DNA of 64,000 nt from Candidatus Paralachnospira avium. Lineage in GTDB: Bacteria > Bacillota > Clostridia > Lachnospirales > Lachnospiraceae. Numbering within the stretch: the stretch's first letter is position 1; the number at the start of each line of letters is the position of its first letter. The translations under genes were made by a program, and so were the position numbers. The stretch covers positions 1 through 64,000 of the forward strand of contig CAJFUL010000014.1 in the NCBI GenBank assembly GCA_904420245.1, given 5' to 3'. The notes beneath the pieces were generated by a model, which saw nothing but the letters and a program-made list of their open reading frames with translations, was not told the origin of the DNA and made no database searches. Positions 17,724 through 27,429 of the stretch are shown here, piece by piece.

Positions 17724-19079
17724 TCAGATGACCGCCAAAAGGATGAAGTTCAGAACGAATAAAGCCGTCGCGACCCAGAGGATCGGATGGATCTCTTTTG
17801 CTTTTCCTTTGCAGATCTTGGTGATGCAGTAGAACACGAAGCCTGCCGCGATACCATAAGAAATGCTGTAGCACAGCGCCATGAAGACACCCGCGAAGAA
17901 GGCGGGAACTGCCTCTTCAAAATCATCCCACTGGATCTCCTTGAAGGCAGACATCATCATGATACCTACCGTCACCAGAGCCGGCGCCGTCGCGGCAAAG
18001 GGAATGGCGCTGACAAAGGTCGCCAGGAACGCGCTGACGGCGAAGCAGATGGCCACTACCACGCTGGTCAGACCGGTGCGTCCGCCCGCTCCGATCCCGG
18101 CAGCGCTCTCCACATAAGTGGTCGTATTGGAGGTACCCAGGATGGCGCCGATGGAAGTAGCCGTCGCATCGGCGAAAAGGGCCTTGTCCATCTTGGACTT
18201 GAAGCCGGGACGGGACTCCATGGCCTGCTCGTCTTCCTCGCTGAAGATGCCGGTACGGCGTCCTGTACCGATGAAAGTACCGATGGTATCAAAGGTATCC
18301 GATAAGCTGAAGGAGAAGATGGTCACCAGCACCAGCGGGATCTTGCCCGCATCGGAGAACAGGGAACCAAGACCTTCTTTGGTAAAGATCGCGCAGAAGG
18401 TGGTGGGAAGCTGCCTGCATGCCTCTGTGAAGCTGATGGTCTCGGTGGTGGCGGTCACGCCCATGGGAATCCCCAAAAGGGCAGTCACCACGATGCCGAT
18501 CAGGATAGCGCCCTTGACCTTGCACACCAGAAGGATAATGGTCAGAGCCAGGCCGATCAAAAACAGCCATAAGGACTCCTGGTTCAGAGTCGCAAGGGCC
18601 GGAACGCCGGACTCAAAGCTGATGATCCCCACGTTCAGAAGTCCCAGATAAGCTACGAAGATGCCGATTCCGCCGCCGATGGCGTTCTGGAGGCTCCTGG
18701 GAATGGCCTTGATGATATACTTACGGATCTTGGTGACCGTGATAAAAATGTTGATCAGACCACAGATGAATACCATGGACAGAGCCTGCTGCCAGGTAAA
18801 GCCCAGGGTAAAGCATACTGTGTAGACGAAAAAGGCGTTGAGGCCCATGCCGGGAGCCTGCGCATAAGGCACATTGGCCACCAGGCCCATGATCAGGGTA
18901 CCGATGATGGCGGAAATGATGGTAGCCAGGAAGACGGCGCCCCATTCCATGCCGGACTGGCTGAGAAGGGTCGGGTTCACCGCAATGATATAGGCCATTG
19001 CGAAGAAGGTCGTCAGACCGGCCACGACTTCTCTTCCGGCGGTAGTTCCGTTTTCTTTCAGTTTAAAAAACTTTTCCAT
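17724..19079 (-). CDS. NCS2 family nucleobase (guanine/hypoxanthine-type) permease
   Basis: 451 aa; MEKFFKLKENGTTAGREVVAGLTTFFAMAYIIAVNP, GTSNTTTYVESAAGIGAGGRTGLTS. Confidence 0.94.
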   Translation of the reverse strand: MEKFFKLKENGTTAGREVVAGLTTFFAMAYIIAVNPTLLSQSGMEWGAVFLATIISAIIGTLIMGLVANVPYAQAPGMGLNAFFVYTVCFTLGFTWQQALSMVFICGLINIFITVTKIRKYIIKAIPRSLQNAIGGGIGIFVAYLGLLNVGIISFESGVPALATLNQESLWLFLIGLALTIILLVCKVKGAILIGIVVTALLGIPMGVTATTETISFTEACRQLPTTFCAIFTKEGLGSLFSDAGKIPLVLVTIFSFSLSDTFDTIGTFIGTGRRTGIFSEEDEQAMESRPGFKSKMDKALFADATATSIGAILGTSNTTTYVESAAGIGAGGRTGLTSVVVAICFAVSAFLATFVSAIPFAATAPALVTVGIMMMSAFKEIQWDDFEEAVPAFFAGVFMALCYSISYGIAAGFVFYCITKICKGKAKEIHPILWVATALFVLNFILLAVI

Positions 19080-19193
19080 AAAACAACCTGCTTTCTCTTC
19101 ATATTCTCACCGCGTATGCGGTTCTCCCCTTCCGTCCCTCCGGGAAAGCACCCGTGTTTCCCGGAAAAGGCCGGATGCCGGAGCAGTTCCGGC
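19080..19193 (-). ncRNA. structured 5' leader RNA, class unassigned
   Basis: Three perfect hairpins between the promoter and the NCS2 start: GCCGGA-ACTGC-TCCGGC, TCCGGGAAA...TTTCCCGGA, ACCGC-ATAC-GCGGT. Confidence 0.45.
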
Positions 19194-19199
19194 AGTTTC

Positions 19200-19228
19200 A
19201 TTATACGTGCTTTTTCCTATATTTTCAA
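19200..19228 (-). promoter_or_regulatory. promoter of NCS2 permease
   Basis: TTGAAA (19223-19228) - 17 nt - TATAAT (19200-19205) on minus strand. Confidence 0.82.
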
Positions 19229-19238
19229 CAGAGTTCTC

Positions 19239-19279
19239 AAAAAAAGGATCCCGCGCCCGGGAAAACCCGGGACGCGGGA
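19239..19279 (-). terminator. terminator of hppA
   Basis: Minus strand CCCGCGTCCCGGG-TTTT-CCCGGGCGCGGG-ATCCTTTTTTT. Confidence 0.92.
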
Positions 19280-19285
19280 AACAGA

Positions 19286-21361
19286 TCAGAAGATGGAGAA
19301 CCACACAAAAAGCGAAGATAAAAGGGAAGCCACCAGAGACACCACGGTGATCTGGGTATTGATGGACGGGCCCGCCGTATCCTTGAAAGGATCGCCGACG
19401 GTATCGCCGATGACCGCGGCCTTGTGGGCTTCGCTGCCCTTTCCTCCCTCCTCTCCCGATTCAATATATTTCTTGGAATTATCCCAGAGGCCGCCCGCGT
19501 TGGACATGAACAGCGCCAGCAGAAGACCGCTGACGATATTCCCCAGCAGAAAACCGCCGATGGCCAGAGGTCCGCCGATGAAGCCTACCGCTACGGTGGC
19601 CGCGATACTCATAAGACCGGCAGGGATCAGTTCCCTGAGAGCCCCGGATGTGGCGATGTCTATGCACTTGTCATATTCCGGCTTGGCGTCCTCCTTCCCC
19701 TCCTTCAGACCGGGGATGGAATTGAACTGGCGGTGGATCTCCTTCACCATCCTCTGGGCGTTTTTATCCACGCCCAGGATCAGCATGGCCGAGAATACGG
19801 CGGGGATCGCCGCGCCGATGAGGATCCCGAAGAATACCGTGGGGGACATGATGTCAAAGCCGGTGATGAGCGCCTTTCCGGCTGCCGCCAGGGCTCCGTT
19901 GGCCTCCGACATGAAGGCTCCCAGCAGGGAAATGACCGTAAGCCCCGCCGCGCCGATGGAAAATCCCTTGGTGACCGCCTTCACCGTATTGCCCGCGCTG
20001 TCCAGCTCGTCTGCCGTGCGGATGGTCTCCTCGCCAAGGCCGCCCATCTCCGCCAGGCCCCTGGCGTTGTCCACGATGGGACCATAAGCGTCGTTGGAAA
20101 TGATCATGCCTACGATGGAAAGCATGCCCACTGCCGCCATGGAGATCCCGAAGATCGCGTATCCTTCTCCCATGGGCTCGCAGAGCTTATACGCCACCAG
20201 AGCTGAAACCGCGATGCCGACCATGGCCGGGAGCGCGGAAATAAACCCGTAGGCCACGCCGGAAAGCACCGTGAAGGCCGGGCCGGAACCGGAAGCATGT
20301 GCCACCTTCCGGACAATGGGTTTCGTATCGTCTGTAAAATAATCCGTCGTGATGCCGATGATCACGCCCACCAGAAGGCCGACTGTGGACGCGCCCCAGA
20401 TCCTCCAGGAAAAGCCGTCAAACACGGCCGTGGCCGCGGCCGTCAGCACCAGGAAGATGGCGGTGGTCACATACGTCGAAGAATTCAGCGCCCTGGTGGG
20501 ATTTCCGTTTTTCCCCACCCTGGCCGTGGCGATGCCGATGATGGAAGCAAGGAGCCCCAGGATCGCGTAGCAGAAGATCATGGAAATATTGGCGTTTCCG
20601 TCTCCGGACAGGGACTGAGCGATGACCAGAGCCGAGGTCATGGCCGCCACATTGGAATCAAACAGGTCGGCGCCCATGCCGGCTACGTCGCCCACATTAT
20701 CGCCCACATTGTCCGCGATGACAGCCGGGTTTCTGGGGTCGTCCTCCGCGATGCCGAGCTCCACCTTTCCGGTCAGGTCCGCGGATACGTCAGCCGTCTT
20801 CGTGAAGATCCCGCCTCCGGCCTTGGCAAAGAGGGCCAGGGAGCTGGCTCCGAAGGAGAAGCCCAGGAGGATGCTGGAATCGCCGGTGATGAGCAGGACG
20901 GCCGCCACGCCAAACAGAGAGCAGCCCACCACCAGAAGGCCCATGACGGCGCCTCCGCGGAACCCGATCAGAAAGGCAGGCTTAATGCCCTTCTGAGCCG
21001 CTTCAGCCGTTCTTCCGTTGGAAAGGGTCGCCACCAGGATTCCGATCTTTCCGGCAATGGCCGACAGGACCGTTCCTGCCAGATAGGAGACCGCCATGGC
21101 GATATTGTCCACAGGAGACCCCTGCCAGATGGGAGACGGAAGGAATACCAGGATCAAAACAGCCGCCGCCAGAGCGAACTTGGCCAGGACCTTGTATTCC
21201 CTGCGCATGAAGGTATTGGCCCCCTCCTTGATGAGGGCGGACACCTCCATGATCTTCTGGTTGCTGGTCTTCTGCTTCTTTACCCATAAATACAGGTATG
21301 CGGCAAAGGCAAACGAGATCGCGACCGTCAGGAACGACAGACCATAAAACAAACTTTCCAT
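19286..21361 (-). CDS. hppA: membrane-bound sodium/proton-translocating pyrophosphatase
   Basis: about 691 aa; DVSADLTGKVELGIAEDDPRNPAVIADNVGDNVGD, GDTVGDPFKDTAGPSINT; start trimmed to MESLFYG. Confidence 0.97.
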   Translation of the reverse strand: MESLFYGLSFLTVAISFAFAAYLYLWVKKQKTSNQKIMEVSALIKEGANTFMRREYKVLAKFALAAAVLILVFLPSPIWQGSPVDNIAMAVSYLAGTVLSAIAGKIGILVATLSNGRTAEAAQKGIKPAFLIGFRGGAVMGLLVVGCSLFGVAAVLLITGDSSILLGFSFGASSLALFAKAGGGIFTKTADVSADLTGKVELGIAEDDPRNPAVIADNVGDNVGDVAGMGADLFDSNVAAMTSALVIAQSLSGDGNANISMIFCYAILGLLASIIGIATARVGKNGNPTRALNSSTYVTTAIFLVLTAAATAVFDGFSWRIWGASTVGLLVGVIIGITTDYFTDDTKPIVRKVAHASGSGPAFTVLSGVAYGFISALPAMVGIAVSALVAYKLCEPMGEGYAIFGISMAAVGMLSIVGMIISNDAYGPIVDNARGLAEMGGLGEETIRTADELDSAGNTVKAVTKGFSIGAAGLTVISLLGAFMSEANGALAAAGKALITGFDIMSPTVFFGILIGAAIPAVFSAMLILGVDKNAQRMVKEIHRQFNSIPGLKEGKEDAKPEYDKCIDIATSGALRELIPAGLMSIAATVAVGFIGGPLAIGGFLLGNIVSGLLLALFMSNAGGLWDNSKKYIESGEEGGKGSEAHKAAVIGDTVGDPFKDTAGPSINTQITVVSLVASLLSSLFVWFSIF

Positions 21362-21586
21362 AAAACACCACCCTTTCTGAAATATCTGGAAACAGCAGAA
21401 ATTATGTACAATTCCACATATTTCTCGAACCCTGCTGCCCAATCTTAATTCCAGTATAAACGGAATTCTCCATAATTGTCAACCAATTAATCGTTTCCCA
21501 TCTAAAAACTTACATTTATTTGCGAATATCCATTAAATCCTTTCAATTGTGAAAATTTTACCAGAAAATCCTTCGGAATTTCTTTC

Positions 21587-21640
21587 TTGACTTTAATACG
21601 AATTCGTACTAAAATTCTTGATACGAATTCGTATCAAGAA
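21587..21640 (+). promoter_or_regulatory. marR promoter with two operator palindromes
   Basis: TTGACT - 17 nt - TAAAAT; TACGAATTCGTA (21597-21608) in spacer; TTCTTGATACGAATTCGTATCAAGAA (21615-21640), a perfect 26-bp palindrome just after the -10. Confidence 0.85.
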
Positions 21641-21651
21641 AGGACAAAACC

Positions 21652-22095
21652 ATGGACAACGCATTTGAGGCCATCCGGCAGCTGATGACCGCTTTCAATA
21701 AGATCGACGGAAGCTATTATTTCTGTGCGAAAAGTCTGGGAGTAAAAGAAAATACGCTGGCAGTCCTCTACGCGCTGGACGACGGGCTCCCCCACTCCCA
21801 AAAACAGCTTTCGGAGGAGTGGCTGATCCCCAGGACCACCGTCAATACCATTGTCAAAGAATTGGAAAAAGAAGGATACATCACCTTTTATCCGGAGGAA
21901 GAATCCAGAGAAAAACCGATCCTCCTGACCGGAACGGGAAAGGCTTACGTCCACGATCTGCTGAAGAAAGTATACGCCGCGGAATACAGCGCCCTGATCC
22001 GCACGGTCGGGAAGTTCTCTCCCGAATTTATCGACGCGTTTGATTTTTTCGCCTCCTGCCTGTGCGAAGAGATGCAGGAGCAAGTACGAAAATGA
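21652..22095 (+). CDS. MarR family transcriptional regulator
   Basis: 147 aa; winged-helix LSEEWLIPRTTVNTIVKELEKEGYITFYPEEESREKPILLT. Confidence 0.92.
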   Translation: MDNAFEAIRQLMTAFNKIDGSYYFCAKSLGVKENTLAVLYALDDGLPHSQKQLSEEWLIPRTTVNTIVKELEKEGYITFYPEEESREKPILLTGTGKAYVHDLLKKVYAAEYSALIRTVGKFSPEFIDAFDFFASCLCEEMQEQVRK

Positions 22096-22108
22096 AAGGA
22101 ACCTCCAT

Positions 22109-23467
22109 ATGAATTCCAGGGAATTATTTTTAAAGACCTCTCCCCGAAAACTCTTTTTCATGGCCTCGCTCCCCGGAGCCGTCAGCATGCTGGCCTCCGC
22201 CCTGTACCAGACCATAGACGGCGTCTTTGTGGGGCGGTTCTTAGGTTCCACCGCCTTCGCGGCCCTGAACCTGGCCATGCCCTTTGTCATCATCAATTTT
22301 GCCCTGGCCGATCTGATCGGCGTCGGTTCTTCCGTCCCCATCTCCATCAGTCTCGGCAAAGGAGAGGAAGCGGAAGCCCATAACTTCTTTACCTGCGCCT
22401 GCCTGATGATCGTCGCGGCCGGGATCCTGAGCGGCGCCGTCCTCTTCGCGGCGGCCGAACCCCTGATCCGCCTCATGGGAGCGGACGGCGAATTCGCCCG
22501 CCTGGCGGTCCAGTATCTGAGAGTCTACGCCATCTGCTCTCCCGTGACCACCATCGTCTTCGCCATGGATAATTTCCTGCGCATCTGCGGCTTTATCAAA
22601 GGCAGCATGGCTCTCAATATCCTGATGTCCGCCTTAAGCGCCGTTTTGGAATTTGTGTTCCTGGTGGTATTCCGGTGGGGGATCTGGGCGGCAGCCCTGG
22701 CCACCTGCAGCGGCATGTTCATCTGCGCTTTCCTGGCCCTGTTCCCCTTCTTCCGGGGAAAAGCCGCCCTGCGCTTCTGCCGCCCCAGGCTGTCCGGACG
22801 GATGGTCCGTCAGATCCTGGCCTGCGGGAGCCCCAACTTTTTAAACAACATCGCGGGCCGCATCACGTCGCTGCTGATGAACGCGATCCTGGTGCGCCTG
22901 GGAGGAGAAGACGCGGTGTCCGTCTACGGGATCTTAATGTTCGCGGAAGGCTTCATCCAGCCTCTCCTCTACGGCATGTGCGATTCTCTCCAGCCGGCGG
23001 TGGGCTATAACTGGGGAGCCGGAAAGCTCTCCAGAGTCCGCGCCATTGAAAAACACTGTTTTACCGCCAGCGGCATCGTGTCCCTGCTGTCTGTGGCCGT
23101 GATCTTTTTCTTCCCGGAGCAGATCGCCCTGCTGTTCATGGCCGGCGCATCCGGCGGATTCGTGGAAATGGCCTCCGGCGCTCTCCGGTTATTTGCCTTT
23201 ACGTATATGACAAGATGGTTCTCCTTCGCCGCCCAAAGCTATATGCTGGCCATCGAAAAGCCCCTGGCGGCTTCCGCCATCTCCCTGTCCACCACGTTCC
23301 TGTTTCCGGTGCTCCTCATCGCCGTCCTGTGGCCCCTGGGACTTACGGGGATCTGGCTCAACTTCGCCGGGACCGCTCTCCTGGCCGCCGTTTTGTCCGC
23401 CGTCATCCTCATTAGGCTGAGACCCCAGCTTTCCAGAGACGACCTTCCGCTCACGGACGGAGCTTAA
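22109..23467 (+). CDS. MATE family efflux transporter
   Basis: 452 aa; MNSRELFLKTSPRKLFFMASLPGAVSMLASALYQTIDGVFVGRFLG; start trimmed from 22040. Confidence 0.93.
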   Translation: MNSRELFLKTSPRKLFFMASLPGAVSMLASALYQTIDGVFVGRFLGSTAFAALNLAMPFVIINFALADLIGVGSSVPISISLGKGEEAEAHNFFTCACLMIVAAGILSGAVLFAAAEPLIRLMGADGEFARLAVQYLRVYAICSPVTTIVFAMDNFLRICGFIKGSMALNILMSALSAVLEFVFLVVFRWGIWAAALATCSGMFICAFLALFPFFRGKAALRFCRPRLSGRMVRQILACGSPNFLNNIAGRITSLLMNAILVRLGGEDAVSVYGILMFAEGFIQPLLYGMCDSLQPAVGYNWGAGKLSRVRAIEKHCFTASGIVSLLSVAVIFFFPEQIALLFMAGASGGFVEMASGALRLFAFTYMTRWFSFAAQSYMLAIEKPLAASAISLSTTFLFPVLLIAVLWPLGLTGIWLNFAGTALLAAVLSAVILIRLRPQLSRDDLPLTDGA

Positions 23468-25022
23468 AAGTCCTGGGAGCCAGCCGGTAGACCAGGATAC
23501 AGGCCGCCGCAGAGTATATCCCGCAGAACAGGATGGTCAGGATCCCGAAGAGCAGAGTGGGAAGACGCACCTGCATGAGGAGAAAGCATACCAGATACGT
23601 GCCCCACAGGATCAGGGCATAGGTCCCGCTCTTGACCTCCGTTCCGGCGTTATAGGGCTGGAGCAGGTAATAAATGGTCAGGTAATGGACCGAGAAAAAG
23701 ATGCTCATAAAGAGGATGGAAACAAAGAGCACCAGATAGTGGACCGGATTGTCCGTCCCGCCCGACACAAACAGAAGGAGCGTCAGACCGGCTCCAATGA
23801 CAGAGGCCGGAAGCAGGTTGATCTTTACGATCTCCCGGAGACGGATCCGGAACAGCTTCAGGATAAACCTGGGACGCTTGTAAAAGGAGTATGTCAAAAG
23901 GCTGTGGTCGCAGTTCATGAACAGGACTCTGGTAAACCCCGTTCCCCGGTTGATGGAATACATGATAAAGACAAAATAGGGAAGGAAGGTCAGCAGGAGG
24001 CGGTTGACCGTCTCCTTGATCTCCGGCCTCAGATAAAGGAGCCCGGTGACCGCCGCCAGGATACAGGCACAGACAGCGGCGATGCGCTTGGAGGATTTCC
24101 AGAGGATCTTCTGATGGCGCTTGATAAACAGCTCGTTCAGGTATTCAAAGCCCTGTTTGCTGCTTTGGATCCCCAGATCCGAGGAAATGACCTTTTCGCT
24201 CTGCTGTCTGACCATCTGAGGGATCTGGTCCATCTGATGGAGCATCTGATACAAAAGACCGCGGCACATCTCCTGATACCGGTCAAACCTCTGCACATAG
24301 CGGATGGAGATCAGACCTGACGCCGTACAGAGGACCATGAAGACGGCGCAGATCATCTCCGGGATCAAAAGCCCTGCGGCCGGCAGGCCGAAGGCCGCCG
24401 CCAGAAGAACGAACAGCAAGATCCATTGAAATCTTCCCAGCATGTTTTCATTTACCGGCTTTCCCGTCCTTCGGAATCTGGCCAGGGATAAGGCCGCCGA
24501 GAAGATCTTGATCCCGGCGCCGGACAACGCGCACAGCACGCACATCCAGACGGACAGCCCTTTCCCAAGCCCAAAGAACAGGCCGAAGAGCAAAAAGCCG
24601 GCAAGGAGCTTCAGGACTGCGTACCAGTAGTGGATCAGGGTATATTCCCTGGCGTCCATCCCCAGCAGGATCAGGGCATAGTACTTGTCCCTGGTGGGAT
24701 TGAACAGATACGTATTGACGAAAGAACCGATGACGGTGAGGATGACGAAGATATGCAGGAACACCGGCGCCGCCGCCCTCTCTCCATAGAGACCGGAAGC
24801 CGCCGCCCACAGGATCAGGAAGTACAGGAATTTCCCCAGAAACGCCGCTGCGATCTCCCAGAGCGCGGAGACCACGTTGGCGAAGATCTTGAGCCCCCGC
24901 ACCCGGTACAGCGTATCCGGCAGCAGCCGCTTGATGAGGGGGATCTGTTTCAGGCCGTAGAGGATGCTGTTGGCCCTGTATGTGTTTTTCAGAGAAAACG
25001 AGATCCGAAACGTCTTATTCAT
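23451..25022 (-). CDS. ABC transporter permease-like polytopic membrane protein
   Basis: about 523 aa from MNKTFRIS; many TM segments; downstream of and overlapping the ATPase gene. Confidence 0.72.
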   Translation of the reverse strand: MNKTFRISFSLKNTYRANSILYGLKQIPLIKRLLPDTLYRVRGLKIFANVVSALWEIAAAFLGKFLYFLILWAAASGLYGERAAAPVFLHIFVILTVIGSFVNTYLFNPTRDKYYALILLGMDAREYTLIHYWYAVLKLLAGFLLFGLFFGLGKGLSVWMCVLCALSGAGIKIFSAALSLARFRRTGKPVNENMLGRFQWILLFVLLAAAFGLPAAGLLIPEMICAVFMVLCTASGLISIRYVQRFDRYQEMCRGLLYQMLHQMDQIPQMVRQQSEKVISSDLGIQSSKQGFEYLNELFIKRHQKILWKSSKRIAAVCACILAAVTGLLYLRPEIKETVNRLLLTFLPYFVFIMYSINRGTGFTRVLFMNCDHSLLTYSFYKRPRFILKLFRIRLREIVKINLLPASVIGAGLTLLLFVSGGTDNPVHYLVLFVSILFMSIFFSVHYLTIYYLLQPYNAGTEVKSGTYALILWGTYLVCFLLMQVRLPTLLFGILTILFCGIYSAAACILVYRLAPRTFKLRP

Positions 25023-25722
25023 GATCTTCCTCCCGCAGAGCTTCCATGATCCGCTCCTTGAATTCCTGTCTGCCGGACTGGGAACGGTCCACGGACTCCA
25101 GCCGTCCATGGCTCAGCAGTACGATCTCATCGCACAGATCCAGAGCCAGATCCATCAGATGGGTGGAAAAGATGGTGATCCTGCCCTCCTTTAAAGACCG
25201 GAGCAGCTGCTTCATCTCCTCGGCCACCACCACATCCAGGGAGGTCAGAGGCTCGTCCAGCAAAAGCAGCCTGGGTTTTGCGATGAGGTTGATGAGCATC
25301 TGCATCTTATTTTTCATCCCGTGGGAATAATCCTTTAAAAGCTTGTCCCGGTCCTCCCGGTCGATCTTCATATCGTCGAAATAGGCGTCGAGACTTTTGG
25401 GATCCCGGACCGTATCCTGGTGGATATCCATAAAAAATTTCAAAAATTCCCGGCCCGTCAGAAATTCCGGCACAGTGGGGGTGGAAAGGACATAGCCGAT
25501 CTCCTCGGGAGAAAGCTTTCTTCGCTCTCCCTCCTCTTCCAGGAAAAAATCTCCCCGGTCAGCGGGAATGTCTCCGTTTATACAGTTGAAGAGCGTGGTC
25601 TTTCCGGCCCCGTTCCGGCCCAGAAGCCCGTAGATCTTTCCGCTCTCAAAGGAAAAGCCGGTGTCTTTCAGCACCTCTTTGGAACCGTAGCTCTTGGATA
25701 AATGCTCGATAACAAATCTCAT
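25015..25722 (-). CDS. ABC transporter ATP-binding protein
   Basis: Walker A GLLGRNGAGKTTLF, Walker B LLLLDEPLTSLD; start MRFVIEHLS. Confidence 0.94.
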   Translation of the reverse strand: MRFVIEHLSKSYGSKEVLKDTGFSFESGKIYGLLGRNGAGKTTLFNCINGDIPADRGDFFLEEEGERRKLSPEEIGYVLSTPTVPEFLTGREFLKFFMDIHQDTVRDPKSLDAYFDDMKIDREDRDKLLKDYSHGMKNKMQMLINLIAKPRLLLLDEPLTSLDVVVAEEMKQLLRSLKEGRITIFSTHLMDLALDLCDEIVLLSHGRLESVDRSQSGRQEFKERIMEALREEDHE

Positions 25723-25842
25723 GTTTTCTGTCCTCCTGGCAGTCTTTCTGTTATTGTACAGAATACAGGATATGGCCGTCAACTATAATCCCTTTTATCT
25801 GATAATTTCTTTACCCAAAATAAACCGCTCCATCCATGACGC

Positions 25843-25876
25843 AAAAAACACCGGACCTTTTGATCCGGTGTTTCTT
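25843..25876 (-). terminator. terminator of metF operon
   Basis: Minus strand AACACCGGA-TCAAAAGG-TCCGGTGTT-TTTTGCG. Confidence 0.9.
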
Positions 25877-25886
25877 TTCTATGCCA

Positions 25887-26765
25887 TCAGATCCCGGCCT
25901 GCTTCAGCAGCTCCGGTACCTTGGACTCCCAGCCCAGCGCCATGATATGTACGCCCTGGCAGTAAGGTCTGCATTCCTTGATGATCCGTGCGGCGATCTC
26001 CACTCCGGTGATCCCCGCCTTGGTCTTCTCCTTGTCCTTTGCCAGCTCCTCGATCATCTCATCCGGTACATGGATGCCGGCAACGTTGTTATTCATGAAC
26101 TTCGCCATTCCTGCCGACTTGGGGATGATGATGCCCACCTGGACCGGCTTTCCGAACTGTTTGGCCTTCTCCATGAACCGGATGAACTTCTCCGGCTCAA
26201 AGACAGCCTGCGTCTGGAAATAATCGGCGCCTGCGCGCACTTTTCTCTCCATCTTGGCCAGCTGCGCATCCACAGAATCGCTGCAGGGAGAGACAACGGC
26301 GCCCTTGGCAAATTTGGGAGGTTCTCCCACCAGCTGGTTTCCGCCCAGATCCACGCCCTCTTCCAGCTTGGTCACAGAATGGATCAAAGACACGGAATCC
26401 AGATCGAAGACCGGCTTCGCCTGGGGATGATCCCCCAGCTTCGTATGGTCGCCTGTCAGAAGGAGCAGGTTCTCGATCCCAAACATGGCCGCGCTCAAAA
26501 GATCGGACTGCAGCGCGATCCTGTTGCGGTCACGGCAGGTCAGCTGATAGATGGGGGTCAGTCCCTCGTCCTTCAGGGCCTTGCACATGGCCAGAGAACC
26601 GAGACGCATGACAGAGGACTGGTTATCGGTCACATTCACCGCGGTAATGCCGCTCAGATAGGTCTTGGCCTCCTCCAGCAGATGCTCCACATGAAAACCC
26701 TTGGGCGGGCCTACCTCCGCAGAAACCACAAATTCACCACGTTCAAACAATTCCGTAATTTTCAT
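25887..26765 (-). CDS. metF: methylenetetrahydrofolate reductase, MetF
   Basis: 292 aa; SAEVGPPKG, NVTDN, TCRDRNRIALQSDLL, LLLTGDH, FQTQAVFE. Confidence 0.95.
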   Translation of the reverse strand: MKITELFERGEFVVSAEVGPPKGFHVEHLLEEAKTYLSGITAVNVTDNQSSVMRLGSLAMCKALKDEGLTPIYQLTCRDRNRIALQSDLLSAAMFGIENLLLLTGDHTKLGDHPQAKPVFDLDSVSLIHSVTKLEEGVDLGGNQLVGEPPKFAKGAVVSPCSDSVDAQLAKMERKVRAGADYFQTQAVFEPEKFIRFMEKAKQFGKPVQVGIIIPKSAGMAKFMNNNVAGIHVPDEMIEELAKDKEKTKAGITGVEIAARIIKECRPYCQGVHIMALGWESKVPELLKQAGI

Positions 26766-26804
26766 GATATATTGCTCCTAATCCTTAAAATTTCAACAGT
26801 TCCT

Positions 26805-27428
26805 CTATTTCTCCGTTTCGTCGTCCGTCGCAAAATTCCGAACCTGGGTCGGGCATTTCAGCACATCCAGACGGCCCAGCTTCTCAAGGCGTCTGTAGAT
26901 CCGCTCCCAGCCGCACTCCATCTCGCTGTCCACCTCGCACTTGCCGTTCTTGGCGCCGCCGCACTGGCCGTTGACCAGGCTCTTGGAACAGGCGGTAATG
27001 GGACAGATGCCTCCGGTCAGGTTCAGATAACATTCTCCGCACTGGTCGCATTTGTATTCCAGAGGAGTCACTCCCTGGAAGCCCGGCAGAGGATACGTAT
27101 CGCAGGCCGCGCATACGGTCTTCTCCTCCAGATAAGAGGCGATGGTCTGTACACCGACTCCGCAGGAAAATACCAGCACCACGTCGGCAGCCTGGATCTC
27201 TCCCATATGTTTCTCAAGACGCAGCTTCATATTATCCGGATTGCATATGTAATCGGTGGTCAGGATCCCGGTCACTCTGCCGCCGGCAGCCAGCTCCTTC
27301 TGGAGCTCTTTTGCCTCTTTCTCCGGAAAATGGACTTCCTTGCAGCCTTCGCAGTTGATGATAAAGAGCTTCTTCCCATCCGTAAGGGCCTCAATGGCTT
27401 CCCTGGATTTTAATTCCGTAATCAGCAT
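26805..27428 (-). CDS. metV: methylenetetrahydrofolate reductase C-terminal/zinc-binding partner, MetV
   Basis: 207 aa; C..C..C cluster CDQCGECYLNLTGGICPITACSKSLVNGQCGGAKNGKCE; next to metF. Confidence 0.9.
   Translation of the reverse strand: MLITELKSREAIEALTDGKKLFIINCEGCKEVHFPEKEAKELQKELAAGGRVTGILTTDYICNPDNMKLRLEKHMGEIQAADVVLVFSCGVGVQTIASYLEEKTVCAACDTYPLPGFQGVTPLEYKCDQCGECYLNLTGGICPITACSKSLVNGQCGGAKNGKCEVDSEMECGWERIYRRLEKLGRLDVLKCPTQVRNFATDDETEK
26935..26987. repeat. 53-bp perfect direct repeat, copy 1 (metV)
   Basis: TCGCACTTGCCGTTCTTGGCGCCGCCGCACTGGCCGTTGACCAGGCTCTTGGA, identical to 28886-28938. Confidence 0.95.
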
Positions 27429-27429
27429 A

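Noticed and set aside
25836-27413. 525-aa plus-strand ORF opposite metF/metV
   Set aside because: Antisense to well-supported genes; no recognisable domains; arises from codon bias in GC-rich DNA.
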